Origin: Sporolactobacillus sp. CQH2019
Lineage (GTDB): Bacteria > Bacillota > Bacilli > Bacillales > Sporolactobacillaceae
DNA length: 64,000 bases
Direction of reading: 5' to 3'
Assembly: GCF_028765345.1 (NCBI RefSeq)
Contig: NZ_JARAJZ010000003.1
Location: 239,595 to 303,594 of the forward strand
Shown: piece by piece, positions 27,428 through 37,594 of the stretch
Numbering within the stretch: the first letter of the stretch is position 1
Layout: every line of letters starts with the position of its first letter
The notes under the pieces: model-generated
What the model saw: only the letters and a program-made list of their open reading frames with translations
Database searches by the model: none
What the model was told of the DNA's origin: nothing
Program-made: the position numbers and the translations under genes

Positions 27428-27622
27428 ATGCATAAGAGGCTGTTTCGCTCGGAAAGTAATCGGATTGTCGGAGGTGTTCTCGGCGGCATCGGTGAATATT
27501 TTAATATTGATCCAACGGTGATCCGGATCGCTTTTCTCATTCTGGCTTTGGCGACGGCTGTTTTTCCTTGTCTCATCGGCTATTTTCTGGCCTATTTCAT
27601 CATTCCGGAACAGAAAGTGTGA
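27428..27622 (+). CDS. PspC-domain membrane protein (YvlC-like)
   Basis: A 64-residue PspC-domain protein: MHKRLFRSESNRIVGGVLGG is the family start, followed by YFNIDPTVIRIAFLIL and a membrane helix (AVFPCLIGYFLAYFIIP). PspC proteins take part in envelope-stress responses. ATG 27428 has AGGAGG upstream. In B. subtilis yvlC lies in yvlABCD next to uvrA; here only the C- and D-like genes are present. It abuts the next gene (TGAATG). Confidence 0.88.
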   Translation: MHKRLFRSESNRIVGGVLGGIGEYFNIDPTVIRIAFLILALATAVFPCLIGYFLAYFIIPEQKV

Positions 27623-28006
27623 ATGCGTTTGTTGAACAAGTGGTTTGCCAATACTTTGCTCAATATTATCATCAATATGATTATCTTAATGACGCTGGCA
27701 GGCTATCTGCATACGATGGTTCACATTTCGGGTATCGGTACTGCGTTTGCGGCGAGCGTCATTCTTTCCTTCCTGAACGCCTTTGTGCGTCCGGTGCTGA
27801 TTCTTTTTTCACTCCCGGCCACGGTTCTGACGCTGGGCTTTTTTATTTTCATCATCAATGCGCTGATGCTTTATCTGACATCGGCCATCATTGGGCCCGG
27901 TTTTCAGATCGACGGATTCGGAAGCGCGCTGATCGTGGCCATCATCATGGCTGTCTGTCAGCTGATCATTCAGACTTTTATTATCAAACCGCTCCGGCGT
28001 AAGTAA
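27623..28006 (+). CDS. YvlD-like membrane protein (phage holin family 4 superfamily)
   Basis: A 127-residue protein with four predicted membrane helices and the motif SFLNAFVRPVLILFSLPATV, typical of the YvlD/Mycobacterium-type DUF360 family annotated as phage holin family 4. It is not part of a prophage here; it pairs with the PspC gene whose stop codon touches its ATG. Probable role in envelope stress. It has no clear ribosome site of its own, consistent with coupling. Confidence 0.85.
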   Translation: MRLLNKWFANTLLNIIINMIILMTLAGYLHTMVHISGIGTAFAASVILSFLNAFVRPVLILFSLPATVLTLGFFIFIINALMLYLTSAIIGPGFQIDGFGSALIVAIIMAVCQLIIQTFIIKPLRRK

Positions 28007-28324
28007 GCATTGCAGGAGGAGCTTTGCTGTGTATAAGGCAGGGTAAAATTATATTTTCACATCGCAGCGGCTCATTTCGCATCGGAAAACGACGATGAGC
28101 GGGAACAGACGGAAAACCTGCGGGAACGCCGGGCCGGGCAGCCCGGCGCAATCGGAGACAGCGAAGGAGGGTAAAAAAATTTTCTCGCCGGTATGTACGC
28201 TTTTGCTGCGGCGGAATTTACGCTTTCGGAGTGCAGGCCGGCCTGGCCGGAGTTTACGAATGCCGCTCAGGTGCACGATGAAGAAAGAAGCGGGCCCAAT
28301 GGGGTCCGGCAGCAGATATCGCTT
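28007..28324 (+). other. Leader region upstream of hprK
   Basis: 318 bp. A GGAGGAGC site (28015-28022) precedes a five-codon frame GTG 28029-TAA 28046. AAGGAGGG (about 28164-28171) is a strong ribosome site with no ATG/GTG/TTG in the next 12 nt; ATG 28193 is 21 nt away and in frame with hprK. A basic 77-codon frame (28095-28328) overlaps the hprK ATG but has no recognisable product. GC-rich inverted repeats lie near 28120-28145. Confidence 0.4.
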
Positions 28325-29245
28325 ATGAATAAAGTGCGCGTCAGTGAACTGATTGAACATTTTGATCTTAAACTGGTAAGCGGCGAAAAAGGGATCGAAC
28401 GCGAGATTATTGTCAGTGATATCTCGCGGCCAGGTCTTGAGATTGCCGGCTACTTTACTTACTATCCGAGGCGCCGTCTGCAGCTGCTCGGACGGACCGA
28501 GCTTTCTTTTTTTAACGAACTGAGTGTGGATGAACGTTACAAGCGTACGTCTCAGATCTGTACATCGCAGACGCCGTGTATTGTCATCTCGCGCGGTATC
28601 GAAGTGCCTCAGGAATTTATCACTTCGTCGAACAAACGGAATGTTCCGATTCTGCAGTCGAAGATGAAGACAACGCGGCTGAGCAGCATGATTACTAATT
28701 ATCTGGAATCCCGGCTGGCGCCGATGACGGCCGTTCACGGCGTCCTTGTGGATGTCTACGGCGTCGGGGTGCTGATTACCGGCGAAAGCGGCGTCGGGAA
28801 AAGCGAAACGGCGTTGGAGCTTGTGAAACGCGGGCACCGGCTTGTTGCCGATGATTCCGTCGAGATTCGTCAGGAGGGGGAGTCCGAGCTGGTCGGAAGC
28901 GCTCCGGAGCTGATCCAGCATCTTCTGGAGATACGCGGCCTCGGCATTATTAACGTCATGACATTGTTCGGTGCAGGGGCGGTCCGCAACTATAAACGGG
29001 TTTCTCTTGTTATTCATCTTGAGCTCTGGGATCAGGACAAAGTATACGACCGGCTCGGGCTGGACGAAGAAAAAATCAAGCTGATTGACACGGAAGTGCC
29101 GAGGCTCGTGCTGCCGGTCCGTCCCGGCCGAAATCTGGCCGTTATCATCGAAGTTGCAGCGATGAACTATCGGCTGAAAAACATGGGCTACCATGCGGCC
29201 CAGCAATTTTCGGATCGGTTAAATGATACGCTGCATGAACGCTAG
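28325..29245 (+). CDS. hprK: HPr kinase/phosphorylase
   Basis: HprK phosphorylates HPr and Crh on Ser46 in response to fructose-1,6-bisphosphate and reverses this with inorganic phosphate, controlling carbon catabolite repression. The 306-residue protein has an N-terminal domain (1-130), Walker A GESGVGKS at 153-160 and the family signature [16 protein letters not shown] chose ATG 28325 because [15 protein letters not shown] aligns with Bacillus HprK length and N terminus, but it lacks a good Shine-Dalgarno; ATG 28193 would add 44 atypical residues. Crh, its partner, is encoded 8 kb downstream. Precedes lgt as in Bacillus. Confidence 0.95.
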   Translation: MNKVRVSELIEHFDLKLVSGEKGIEREIIVSDISRPGLEIAGYFTYYPRRRLQLLGRTELSFFNELSVDERYKRTSQICTSQTPCIVISRGIEVPQEFITSSNKRNVPILQSKMKTTRLSSMITNYLESRLAPMTAVHGVLVDVYGVGVLITGESGVGKSETALELVKRGHRLVADDSVEIRQEGESELVGSAPELIQHLLEIRGLGIINVMTLFGAGAVRNYKRVSLVIHLELWDQDKVYDRLGLDEEKIKLIDTEVPRLVLPVRPGRNLAVIIEVAAMNYRLKNMGYHAAQQFSDRLNDTLHER

Positions 29246-29283
29246 AACAGTGATGAACATATAACTCCGGGGTGAAAAAAGAG

Positions 29284-30090
29284 ATGGGACAGACAATTGA
29301 ACCCTTAAACCGGGTCGCTGTACAGCTGGGGCCGGTCCATATCTACTGGTACGGCATTATTATCGCGGTGGGCGCGCTGCTCGGGCTGCTTCTGGCCATG
29401 AGAGAAGGAAAAAAGCGCGGGCTTCCTGAAAATACGTTTATTGATCTGATATTAGTCGCAGCACCGATTGCGATCATCTGTGCGCGCATTTATTACGTGG
29501 CCTTCGAATGGTCATACTATGCGCAGCATCCGATCGAAATCATTGCCATCTGGAACGGGGGAATCGCTGTATACGGGTCGCTGATCGGCGGTGTTGCGGC
29601 AGCGATCGTTTTCTGCGCGGTGCGCGGGCTGTCCTTCTGGAAAGTGGCCGATATCGCGGCGCCGAGTGTCATTCTCGGCCAGGCGATCGGACGCTGGGGC
29701 AATTTTATGAATCAGGAAGCCCACGGCGGGCCGACCACCCGTACCGTACTGGAAAACATGCATCTGCCGACTTTTATTATTAATCAAATGTATATCAACG
29801 GCACTTACTACATACCGACTTTTCTCTATGAATCGGTCTGGGATTTTATCGGATTTGTCCTTCTTCTTATTTTAAGACGAGTGAATCTTCAGCGCGGCGA
29901 ACTGTTTATGTCCTACGTTATCTGGTACGCCATTGGCAGAAGCTATATTGAGGGGCTGCGCACGGACAGTCTGATGCTGGGGCCGCTGCGTGTCTCTCAA
30001 TGGCTCGCCTGGATACTGATTGTTGTAGGGGCAGGTCTGATTCTCTATTGGAGGCTCAGAAAAGAAAAGCGTCCGCACTATTTGGACTGA
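29284..30090 (+). CDS. lgt: Prolipoprotein diacylglyceryl transferase
   Basis: Lgt transfers diacylglycerol from phosphatidylglycerol to the lipobox cysteine of prelipoproteins in the cytoplasmic membrane. The 268-residue protein has seven predicted helices and the Lgt signature [14 protein letters not shown] (about residue 138). ATG 29284 has CCGGGGTG about 10 nt upstream; the GTG at 29272 overlaps that site. The ppaX and acetyltransferase genes that follow lgt in B. subtilis are absent. Confidence 0.96.
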   Translation: MGQTIEPLNRVAVQLGPVHIYWYGIIIAVGALLGLLLAMREGKKRGLPENTFIDLILVAAPIAIICARIYYVAFEWSYYAQHPIEIIAIWNGGIAVYGSLIGGVAAAIVFCAVRGLSFWKVADIAAPSVILGQAIGRWGNFMNQEAHGGPTTRTVLENMHLPTFIINQMYINGTYYIPTFLYESVWDFIGFVLLLILRRVNLQRGELFMSYVIWYAIGRSYIEGLRTDSLMLGPLRVSQWLAWILIVVGAGLILYWRLRKEKRPHYLD

Positions 30091-30270
30091 GATTGGCTGC
30101 GGGACCGATATAAAGAACGGCCTGCCGGGTTTTATTCATGCGTCGGCCGGCCGCTCTTTTGCTTCGTTCTGCTAATGATCAAAACTCTCAGGGCCGAACT
30201 CATTTGTATCATATCTGCAGGTTAACAAACTTTGAACATCAGAGCATTTGGACGGAAAATGGCAGCAATA
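30091..30270 (+). terminator. Terminator-like inverted repeat after lgt (about 30113-30165)
   Basis: GAACGGCC... and ...GGCCGCTC pair imperfectly and are followed by TTTTGCTTCG. The remainder of this 180-bp stretch, up to the Fnr-like box, shows nothing else I can name. Confidence 0.5.
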
Positions 30271-30313
30271 TGTGATTGATGTCACATTATCCTGCGGTCA
30301 AGAATTGTATAAA
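30271..30313 (+). promoter_or_regulatory. Fnr/CRP-type operator and promoter of doxX
   Basis: TGTGATTGATGTCACA (30271-30286) is a perfect match to TGTGA-N6-TCACA. A TATAAA -10 (30308-30313) follows after 21 nt, so the box centre would be about -41.5 from the start site, as in class II Fnr-activated promoters. No -35 hexamer is apparent, as expected if activation is needed. Confidence 0.75.
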
Positions 30314-30392
30314 GTAAGTGGGTGATAAAAAGACACCTGTTGGTGCTTTCCCTAATGTAAGCGTATTCATTCCGGCGAGGGGGGAAAAGAAA

Positions 30393-30926
30393 ATGGTGAA
30401 TTGGTTGCGCACGAGCAAAACGTCTTCAGTCATTCTCCTCATTTTACGTCTCTGGCTCGGCTGGTCATGGTTTACCGCCGGAGTAGAAAAAGTATTCGGC
30501 GCGCCGCCGTTCAGTGCGGCCGGCTACTTGAAGAATGCGGTCGCCCATCCGGTGACCGGACCGGCGGGAAACGTGCTCTATGCTCCGTTTAATGCGTTTC
30601 TGAGTCACGCAGCACTCCCGGGAGCAGGTCTTTTCAGCTTCCTCGTAAAGTGGGGCGAGCTGCTGATCGGATTGGGACTGATTCTTGGGACACTGACAAC
30701 GGCTGCCGCGTTTTTCGCGCTGCTCATGAATTTCACCTATCTTTTTGCCGGAACCGTTTCGAGTAACCCTCTTGATATTCTCATCGGTATGTTTATTGTT
30801 TTCGCGGGTTTCAACGCAGGTAAACTGGGCGTCGACTACTGGGTTATTCCGTGGATCCGCAGAACAGTAAGCGGCTGGTTCCATAAACCGGAACCGACAG
30901 ATATGGATACAAAGGCAGCGTCTTAA
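30393..30926 (+). CDS. DoxX-family membrane protein
   Basis: A 177-residue DoxX-type membrane protein with four predicted helices: LRLWLGWSWFTAGVEKVFG opens the family pattern, then GLFSFLVKWGELLIGLGLIL and NPLDILIGMFIVFAGFNAG. DoxX proteins are quinone- or thiosulfate-related redox membrane subunits or unknown. ATG 30393 follows GAGGGGGG at 8 nt. The gene is monocistronic, with its own Fnr-like promoter and terminator, suggesting induction at low oxygen; substrate cannot be inferred. Confidence 0.85.
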   Translation: MVNWLRTSKTSSVILLILRLWLGWSWFTAGVEKVFGAPPFSAAGYLKNAVAHPVTGPAGNVLYAPFNAFLSHAALPGAGLFSFLVKWGELLIGLGLILGTLTTAAAFFALLMNFTYLFAGTVSSNPLDILIGMFIVFAGFNAGKLGVDYWVIPWIRRTVSGWFHKPEPTDMDTKAAS

Positions 30927-30992
30927 CAAAAATAATGAGTGATTGATTCATTCCGCTAAGCTGCTGCATATCGCAAGGAACAGTACACATCA

Positions 30993-31032
30993 GCGGCCCT
31001 CTTCCGGAACGCCGGGGAAGAAGGCCGTTTTT
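30993..31032 (+). terminator. Terminator of doxX
   Basis: CGGCCCTCTTCC pairs with GGGAAGAAGGCCG (with internal mismatches) and is followed by TTTTT. Confidence 0.65.
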
Positions 31033-31087
31033 CGTTATAGAGACAGCCGGCTGCGGCTGCACTTCTCCCCGCCCCCTCCCAAGGATT

Positions 31088-31118
31088 TTGCCCTCGGCTA
31101 TTTTAAATATGCTATACT
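31088..31118 (+). promoter_or_regulatory. Possible promoter of the TPR gene
   Basis: TGCTATACT (31110-31118) is an extended -10; TTGCCC (31088-31093) lies 19 nt upstream as a weak -35. Confidence 0.45.
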
Positions 31119-31161
31119 ATTGCTAGTATCATAACGGCGGTTTACGGGGGATCAAAAACTG

Positions 31162-32676
31162 ATGAAAGAGAAGAGCCGACAGAAAAAAGCGCATGTCATT
31201 TCATTTCATCATGACGGCGAGTTTTTCTACCAAAGGGGAATGGTCTGCTATCAGAAGGGCGATCTGGAACGTGCAAGCAAGTATCTCAATCGTGCGCTTA
31301 TGTTTAAACCGGACGAAGTGGAATATCTTTGCCAGCAGGCGGCCATCCTTTCCGAAATGGAAGAGTACGAAACATCGATCAGCCTGTTAAAAAAAGTGGT
31401 TTATGAACTTGATGATAAATTAACGGACTGTTATTTCTTTTTAGCGAACAACTATGCTTACCTTGGGGATTTTCAGGAAGCGCTGGATGAGGTCAGCACT
31501 TATCTGGCGATGGAGCCGGACGGTGTATTCAGACATGAGGCACTGGAATTGTACCGGATGCTTTCGGAAGAAGTGGAGGACACGGACACCGGGGCAGCGG
31601 CTTATATCAGCATTCATGAAAAAGGCCGGCTCGCGCTTGAGCGCGGGCACTTCGAGGAAGCAATCGTTTTTTTTAAAAAAGTCATTGAAGATGAACCGAA
31701 TTTTCTTGCTGCACAGAACAATCTGGCGATCGCCTATTTTTCGATAGGGGCGACCGTTAAGGCGCTGAAAACGGCCGAATGGGTGCTGGAAAGAGATCCC
31801 GGCAATATTCACGCATTGTGCAATCTGGCGACCTTCTTCTATCAGCTGGACGACAGTGACGATTTGGCCGTCATTATGCAACGCCTTGACCGTCTTTATC
31901 CGCTGCTTCCGGAACACTGCGGCAAACTGGGTTCGACGTATCTTTACGTCGGAGATTACGAGAAGGCCTGCCGCTGGTTGAAAATCGCCGAACGAAAGGG
32001 CGCGCGCTGCGACCAGGTTTTCTATTTCTGGATGGCGCTGGCCGCCTATCATACCGGAGATCAGAAACTGGCCGAACGCAGTTGGCGCCAGGTGGATTAC
32101 TTCAGCGGCAAACCCTTTCATCCGTTCAAATACAGTAAAATTCAGAGCATGATATTCGAACCGGACGCACAGAAAAATTTTATGGTGCATGATCTGATTA
32201 GAAAAGAGGTCTGGGAAGGAAATCGTGCCTATCAGCTTTTTTCCCTGTTCTATCTTGCGGGCATCGGCGATGAAACGACGCTTGAGGAGGTTGCCGGCAG
32301 AGGAACGGATTTTGTCGTTAAGGGGATTGCCCGGAGGCTGCTTGAGGAACGCCGTGCGGAAAAAACGGACATGCGGCTTCAGATTATGCGCCAGGTGGAA
32401 GCCCGGGTCGGCGGGGAAAAAGAGGCTCTGAAAAATCCGGAACTGTACAGTTTCTGGTCGGTGGTCGACTCGGTGATCGGCCCGTCCGGGGATATGGACT
32501 GCAGCGGATGGTCGGCGGCCCTGCTGTATTTATGGAAAAAGGAATTTGGGGGGCGCACCTCACAGAAGGAAATTGCCAGGGAGCTCGGTACGACTGTGTA
32601 CCGGCTGCGCAAACATGTCGGCGAACTGGCGGCGGCTCTGGACAAGCAGTGGGAAGACGGCATGACCTGGCTGTAA
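31162..32676 (+). CDS. yvcD: TPR-repeat protein (YvcD-like)
   Basis: A 504-residue cytoplasmic protein made largely of tetratricopeptide repeats (about residues 15-310), e.g. FFYQRGMVCYQKGDLERASK and AQNNLAIAYFSIGATVKALK. The C-terminal 80 residues (SGWSAALLYLWKKEFG, QKEIARELGTTVYRLRKHV) resemble a helix-turn-helix-like segment. Position directly before trxB matches yvcD of B. subtilis, whose function is unknown. TPR proteins scaffold protein complexes. ATG 31162 follows CGGGGGA. Confidence 0.85.
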   Translation: MKEKSRQKKAHVISFHHDGEFFYQRGMVCYQKGDLERASKYLNRALMFKPDEVEYLCQQAAILSEMEEYETSISLLKKVVYELDDKLTDCYFFLANNYAYLGDFQEALDEVSTYLAMEPDGVFRHEALELYRMLSEEVEDTDTGAAAYISIHEKGRLALERGHFEEAIVFFKKVIEDEPNFLAAQNNLAIAYFSIGATVKALKTAEWVLERDPGNIHALCNLATFFYQLDDSDDLAVIMQRLDRLYPLLPEHCGKLGSTYLYVGDYEKACRWLKIAERKGARCDQVFYFWMALAAYHTGDQKLAERSWRQVDYFSGKPFHPFKYSKIQSMIFEPDAQKNFMVHDLIRKEVWEGNRAYQLFSLFYLAGIGDETTLEEVAGRGTDFVVKGIARRLLEERRAEKTDMRLQIMRQVEARVGGEKEALKNPELYSFWSVVDSVIGPSGDMDCSGWSAALLYLWKKEFGGRTSQKEIARELGTTVYRLRKHVGELAAALDKQWEDGMTWL

Positions 32677-32774
32677 GACGGCCCGCACCGGTGAGCAATA
32701 TTCTGGACTTTGTTTCCTATATTCTTTAGCATGGAATTATCAAACAGGCAGAAGATAATATTAACATGTAGTGA

Positions 32775-33755
<981 letters not shown>

Positions 33756-34419
33756 ACAGTCCCGGAAAATGAGCCGGGCGGTCCGGCTGCCTGCCCTGAT
33801 GTATATGAGACACGTTTTGACGGGCGGGATCAATCTTTTCTTCGCTCTTTAATCTATATGTAATCGTTCTGAAATGTAAAAGGATTAATATAAAATAGGA
33901 ATTGACCCCCTTTTAATATATAATATCAAGGGACACGGCAATCATTGCGTGTCGCTTTTTTTGTGTAAAAAAAGGGGATACGAAAAGGCGGGCGGAATTG
34001 AGCATTAGAAAAGCCGTGCCCTTAGCGTAAGCCGGAACCTTCCCTGCGAAGCCGCTCCCGGCCTTGTGATGGACAGGCCGCATGACGCGGCGCCGATGTT
34101 CGGCCTTTTATCCGGACCTTCTTAAAAATTTTCTTTTTTTACTTTTAGTAAGCATAAGAAAAATAAGGCCTCGCTGCTTTTTCTTTGTGCGAAAAAATTC
34201 ATAAAAGCCCGGACAGGCTTCTTTCACGGTGTTCAAACGGCATAGCTTCCGGCACCGGCACGCGCCGTCCGGTCCGGCGGGACACTTTCTCACTTTCTGA
34301 ACCCCGAATTTTCGAGTATACTGTAAGAAAAGCGTTTCATCTTCGGGAACCGCCTGTTTCGCGAACCGAATCACGATACGCTTTTTCAATGAATTTACTG
34401 TTGACGGGACGGATGAAAG
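33756..34419 (+). other. Gap between trxB and rapZ
   Basis: 664 bp with no credible gene. It includes the terminator at 33932-33962 and a second terminator-like inverted repeat (AGGCCG...CGGCCTTTT, about 34073-34111). A TATACT -10 at 34317-34322, with a poor -35, may start the rapZ operon. The NUDIX gene (yvcI) that precedes rapZ in B. subtilis is missing. Confidence 0.5.
33932..33962 (+). terminator. Terminator downstream of trxB
   Basis: GACACGGCAAT pairs with ATTGCGTGTC (one bulged G), followed by GCTTTTTTT. Confidence 0.75.
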
Positions 34420-35286
34420 ATGAAAGACATTCAAGTGGTGATTATTACCGGAATGTCGGGTGCCGGAAAAACGGTGGCGACCCGTATTTTTGAGGACCTG
34501 GGCTATTTCTGTATTGATAATCTTCCGCCGACCCTGATGCCTAAGTTCATCGATCTGATTGAAGACTCCGATTCGGACAAATTGAATAAAGTGGCATTGG
34601 TGATGGATTTACGCGGCAGGGAATTTTTCGATTCACTTTTTTCCTCGCTTGATGCCTTTAGCAAAGCCGAAAAAATCAGACCTAAAATACTGTTTCTGGA
34701 TGCAAAGGATCAGACGCTTGTTCGGAGATACAAAGAAACCCGCCGCTCACATCCTCTCTCGCAAAAGGGACGCCCGATCGAGGGCATCCAGCTGGAACGG
34801 AAAAAGCTTGAAGAAGTGAAGGGGCTTGCTCAGTATTATATTGATACGACGGATATGAGCCCGCGCCAGCTGCGTGATCGGATTATCAGCGAGTTCGGCG
34901 GCGAGAGCGAGACGTTCCGTGTGAATCTGCTGTCCTTCGGTTTTAAGTACGGTCTTCCGATTGACGCCGATCTCGTTTTTGATGTGCGTTTTTTGCCCAA
35001 TCCTTACTATATACAGCACATGCGCGCAAAAACCGGACTGGATCCCGATGTTTCCGAGTACGTCCTGAAATGGACGGAAACGCATCAGTTTCTTGGAAAA
35101 CTGATGGATCTCCTTATCTTCATGTTGCCGCAATATAAACGTGAAGGAAAGGGGCAGCTCGTGATTGCGATCGGGTGTACGGGAGGAAAGCATCGTTCTG
35201 TCGCTCTTGCCGAGTGGATCAGTCAAAAACTGTCTGAAAATTATCCGACCAGTGTATCGCACCGGGACATTGAGAAAGGGAAATAA
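34420..35286 (+). CDS. rapZ: RNase adapter / nucleotide-binding protein RapZ (YvcJ)
   Basis: A 288-residue RapZ/YvcJ P-loop protein. Walker A GMSGAGKT at 11-18; conserved DLRGREFF; C-terminal domain with [19 protein letters not shown]. In E. coli RapZ guides RNase E to the GlmZ sRNA; in Bacillus YvcJ is a nucleotide hydrolase linked to competence. It heads the conserved rapZ-glmR-whiA-crh block. Start ATG 34420 has ACGGGACGG at 8 nt. The next gene begins 6 bp after its stop. Confidence 0.95.
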   Translation: MKDIQVVIITGMSGAGKTVATRIFEDLGYFCIDNLPPTLMPKFIDLIEDSDSDKLNKVALVMDLRGREFFDSLFSSLDAFSKAEKIRPKILFLDAKDQTLVRRYKETRRSHPLSQKGRPIEGIQLERKKLEEVKGLAQYYIDTTDMSPRQLRDRIISEFGGESETFRVNLLSFGFKYGLPIDADLVFDVRFLPNPYYIQHMRAKTGLDPDVSEYVLKWTETHQFLGKLMDLLIFMLPQYKREGKGQLVIAIGCTGGKHRSVALAEWISQKLSENYPTSVSHRDIEKGK

Positions 35287-35292
35287 ATAAAA

Positions 35293-36255
35293 ATGGCCAA
35301 TCGAAAAAAAGTTGTCGCGATCGGCGGCGGAACCGGACTGCCGGCAGTGCTCCGCGGTCTGAAGAAGTACCCCGTCGATATTACAGCGATTGTTACCGTG
35401 GCTGATGACGGCGGAAGCAGCGGCATGCTCAGGAACGAGCTGCAGATCCCGCCTCCTGGAGATATCCGCAACGTGCTTGTTTCATTATCCGATATTGAAC
35501 CGGTGTTCGAAAAGCTGCTTCAGCACCGCTTCAGGACCGACAGCGGCCTGAACGGGCACTCTTTGGGCAATCTGCTGATTGCCGCCCTCACGTCGATTAC
35601 CGGCGATTTTGTCAAGGGCGTCCGTGAAATGAGTCATATTCTCAATGTTCACGGAGAGGTGCTTCCCGCTGCCGATCAAAGCATCGTTCTCGGCGCGGTG
35701 ATGAATGACGGAAGCATTGTTGAAGGAGAATCACGCATTCCCCAGGTGAATAAGAAAATCAAGCGCGTCTTTCTGAAACCGGACGATATCCGGCCTTTGC
35801 CTGAGAGTGTGAAAGCGATACGTGAGGCGGATATGATTACTCTCGGACCGGGGAGCCTCTATACGAGCGTTGTGCCGAACCTGCTGGTACCCGGGCTTGC
35901 TGCCGAGATCTGCCGATCGGGCGCACGGAAAGTCTATGTCTGTAATGTGATGACCCAGAAAGGGGAAACGGACGGTTTTTCCGCGTCCGACCATGTTGCT
36001 GTCATGAACCGGCATGTCGGGAAGCCGTTTATCGATACGATCATTGTCAACAATAAACCGATTGCACCGGATATCCTGAAGCGTTATGCCGCCGAAGATG
36101 CTGAACCGGTTTCTGTAGACAGAGAAAAACTCGAGGCAGAAGGCATTAATGTCATCAGCGCGCCCCTGATTAAGACAGCGGAAGGCGTTATCCGCCACAA
36201 TGAGGCGGCAATCGCCAGTCTGCTGATGACGCTGTTTTCCGAGAAAAAAGTGTGA
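35293..36255 (+). CDS. glmR: Gluconeogenesis/cell-wall factor GlmR (YvcK, CofD-like)
   Basis: A 320-residue YvcK/CofD-fold protein. It opens VVAIGGGTGLPAVLRGLKKY, with conserved VTVADDGGSSG and PPGDIRNVLVSLS. YvcK (GlmR) binds UDP-GlcNAc and stimulates GlmS, steering carbon into peptidoglycan, and is needed for growth on gluconeogenic sources. The gene is tightly packed between rapZ and whiA, 18 bp before the latter. ATG 35293 follows AAAGGGA. Confidence 0.95.
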   Translation: MANRKKVVAIGGGTGLPAVLRGLKKYPVDITAIVTVADDGGSSGMLRNELQIPPPGDIRNVLVSLSDIEPVFEKLLQHRFRTDSGLNGHSLGNLLIAALTSITGDFVKGVREMSHILNVHGEVLPAADQSIVLGAVMNDGSIVEGESRIPQVNKKIKRVFLKPDDIRPLPESVKAIREADMITLGPGSLYTSVVPNLLVPGLAAEICRSGARKVYVCNVMTQKGETDGFSASDHVAVMNRHVGKPFIDTIIVNNKPIAPDILKRYAAEDAEPVSVDREKLEAEGINVISAPLIKTAEGVIRHNEAAIASLLMTLFSEKKV

Positions 36256-36273
36256 AAGTCGGGAGGTCTTGCC

Positions 36274-37209
36274 ATGTCTTTTGCCGCGGATACGAAGAAA
36301 GAGCTGACTATGCTGGAGGTTGACGATTGCTGCGCACGGGCGGAACTGGCTGCGCTGACCCGGATGAATGGATTTGTATCGATTCGGAACAAGCATGTCG
36401 AGCTCGACATTGCGACGGAAAACGCGGCGATCTCCCGGCGTATTTACAGGCTGATTAAGCAGGTGTACAATTACCGGATTGAAATTCTTGTCCGGCGGAA
36501 AATGCGGCTGAAAAAAAATAATGTTTATATTGTCCGACTGAAGGAATCGGCCGGGCCGTTTCTGCGGGATCTGAAAATTATTGACGACAGCGGCCAGTTT
36601 ACGCGGGAGATCGCTCCGGAACTTGTCGGGAAGAAATGCTGTCTGAGATCCTATCTTCGCGGAGCCTTCCTTGCCGGAGGCTCGCTCAATCACCCGGAGT
36701 CTTCCTATCATCTTGAGATTTTCTCGAATTATGAGGAACATACGCGTTCTTTAGCGAAACTGATGAATACGTTCGATCTGAATGTAAAGATGCTTGCCAG
36801 AAAAAACGGTTTTATTATCTACATGAAAGAAGGAGAAAAAATCACCGATTTTCTCAGCATCATCGGAGCGAACAAGGCTCTGTTCTATTTTGAAGATATA
36901 CGCATTGTCAAGGACATGCGCAACTCGGTGAACCGGCTCGTCAACTGTGAGACGGCGAATCTGAACAAGACGGTCAGTGCCGCAATCAAACAAGTAGAAA
37001 ACATCCGTCTGATTGAAAAGAGTGTAGGCCTCGAAGAACTTCCGGACAAACTAAGAGAGATTGCCGAACTCAGACTGAAGCATCCCGATGTTACTTTGAA
37101 AGAACTTGGCGAACTAGTCAATGGCGAGCCGATCAGCAAATCGGGAATCAATCACCGCTTTCGAAAAATCAACGCGATTGCCAGCAATATCCGGAAAAGC
37201 CGGCAATAA
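36274..37209 (+). CDS. whiA: DNA-binding protein WhiA
   Basis: A 311-residue WhiA: an N-terminal LAGLIDADG-homing-endonuclease-like domain lacking nuclease activity ([19 protein letters not shown], about residue 130) and a C-terminal helix-turn-helix ([20 protein letters not shown]). In Bacillus it affects cell division and chromosome segregation; in Streptomyces, sporulation. ATG 36274 follows GGGAGGT. In the rapZ-glmR-whiA-crh operon. Confidence 0.95.
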   Translation: MSFAADTKKELTMLEVDDCCARAELAALTRMNGFVSIRNKHVELDIATENAAISRRIYRLIKQVYNYRIEILVRRKMRLKKNNVYIVRLKESAGPFLRDLKIIDDSGQFTREIAPELVGKKCCLRSYLRGAFLAGGSLNHPESSYHLEIFSNYEEHTRSLAKLMNTFDLNVKMLARKNGFIIYMKEGEKITDFLSIIGANKALFYFEDIRIVKDMRNSVNRLVNCETANLNKTVSAAIKQVENIRLIEKSVGLEELPDKLREIAELRLKHPDVTLKELGELVNGEPISKSGINHRFRKINAIASNIRKSRQ

Positions 37210-37268
37210 AATAATTGACGCACAGAAGAGGCGTCGCAGATGCCATATCGAAAGGGAGGGAAAATCAG

Positions 37269-37526
37269 TTGCTAGAAAAGACAGTGACCGTGCAGTTGAA
37301 GGAGGGGCTTCAGGCTCGCCCCGCCGCTTTGTTTGTCCAGGAGGCTAACCGCTTTCATTCTCATGTGACACTGGAAAACGACGGCAAAGTAGTCAACGTA
37401 AAAAGCATTATGGGTGTCATGAGCATCGCGCCTGCATTCGGGGAAGTGGTCGTTATCAGGGCAGATGGTCCCGACGAGCAGGAAGCGGTTGCGAAACTGG
37501 CGTCGTTTATTGAAAATAATCGTTAA
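37269..37526 (+). CDS. crh: Catabolite repression HPr-like protein Crh (TTG start)
   Basis: An 85-residue HPr paralogue. Gln replaces the phosphotransferase histidine (GLQARPAAL, Q15), so it cannot work in sugar uptake, while the HprK target serine is kept at position 46 (NVKSIMGVMS). Crh-Ser46-P is a corepressor for CcpA. The TTG at 37269 is chosen because AAGGGAGGGAAAA precedes it and it gives exactly the Crh length and numbering; an ATG-like start at 37215 would add 18 residues. Last gene of the rapZ operon, before a shared terminator. Confidence 0.94.
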   Translation: MLEKTVTVQLKEGLQARPAALFVQEANRFHSHVTLENDGKVVNVKSIMGVMSIAPAFGEVVVIRADGPDEQEAVAKLASFIENNR

Positions 37527-37528
37527 AA

Positions 37529-37563
37529 AAAACTCCGTTTTCGACATGGAAAACGGAGTTTTT
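37529..37563. terminator. Bidirectional terminator between crh and clpP
   Basis: AAACTCCGTTTTC pairs with GAAAACGGAGTTT around GACATG, with an A run on one side and a T run on the other, so it serves both convergent genes. Confidence 0.92.
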
Positions 37564-37594
37564 GTCCTCTTAAAAATGCTCAAATCCGGACGCT

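Noticed and set aside
27623-28006. Prophage holin
   Set aside because: The family name is misleading; it pairs with a PspC gene in a conserved chromosomal context with no phage genes nearby.
28095-28328. 77-codon basic protein overlapping the hprK start
   Set aside because: No ribosome site, Arg/Gly/Pro-rich composition typical of a non-coding GC-rich frame.
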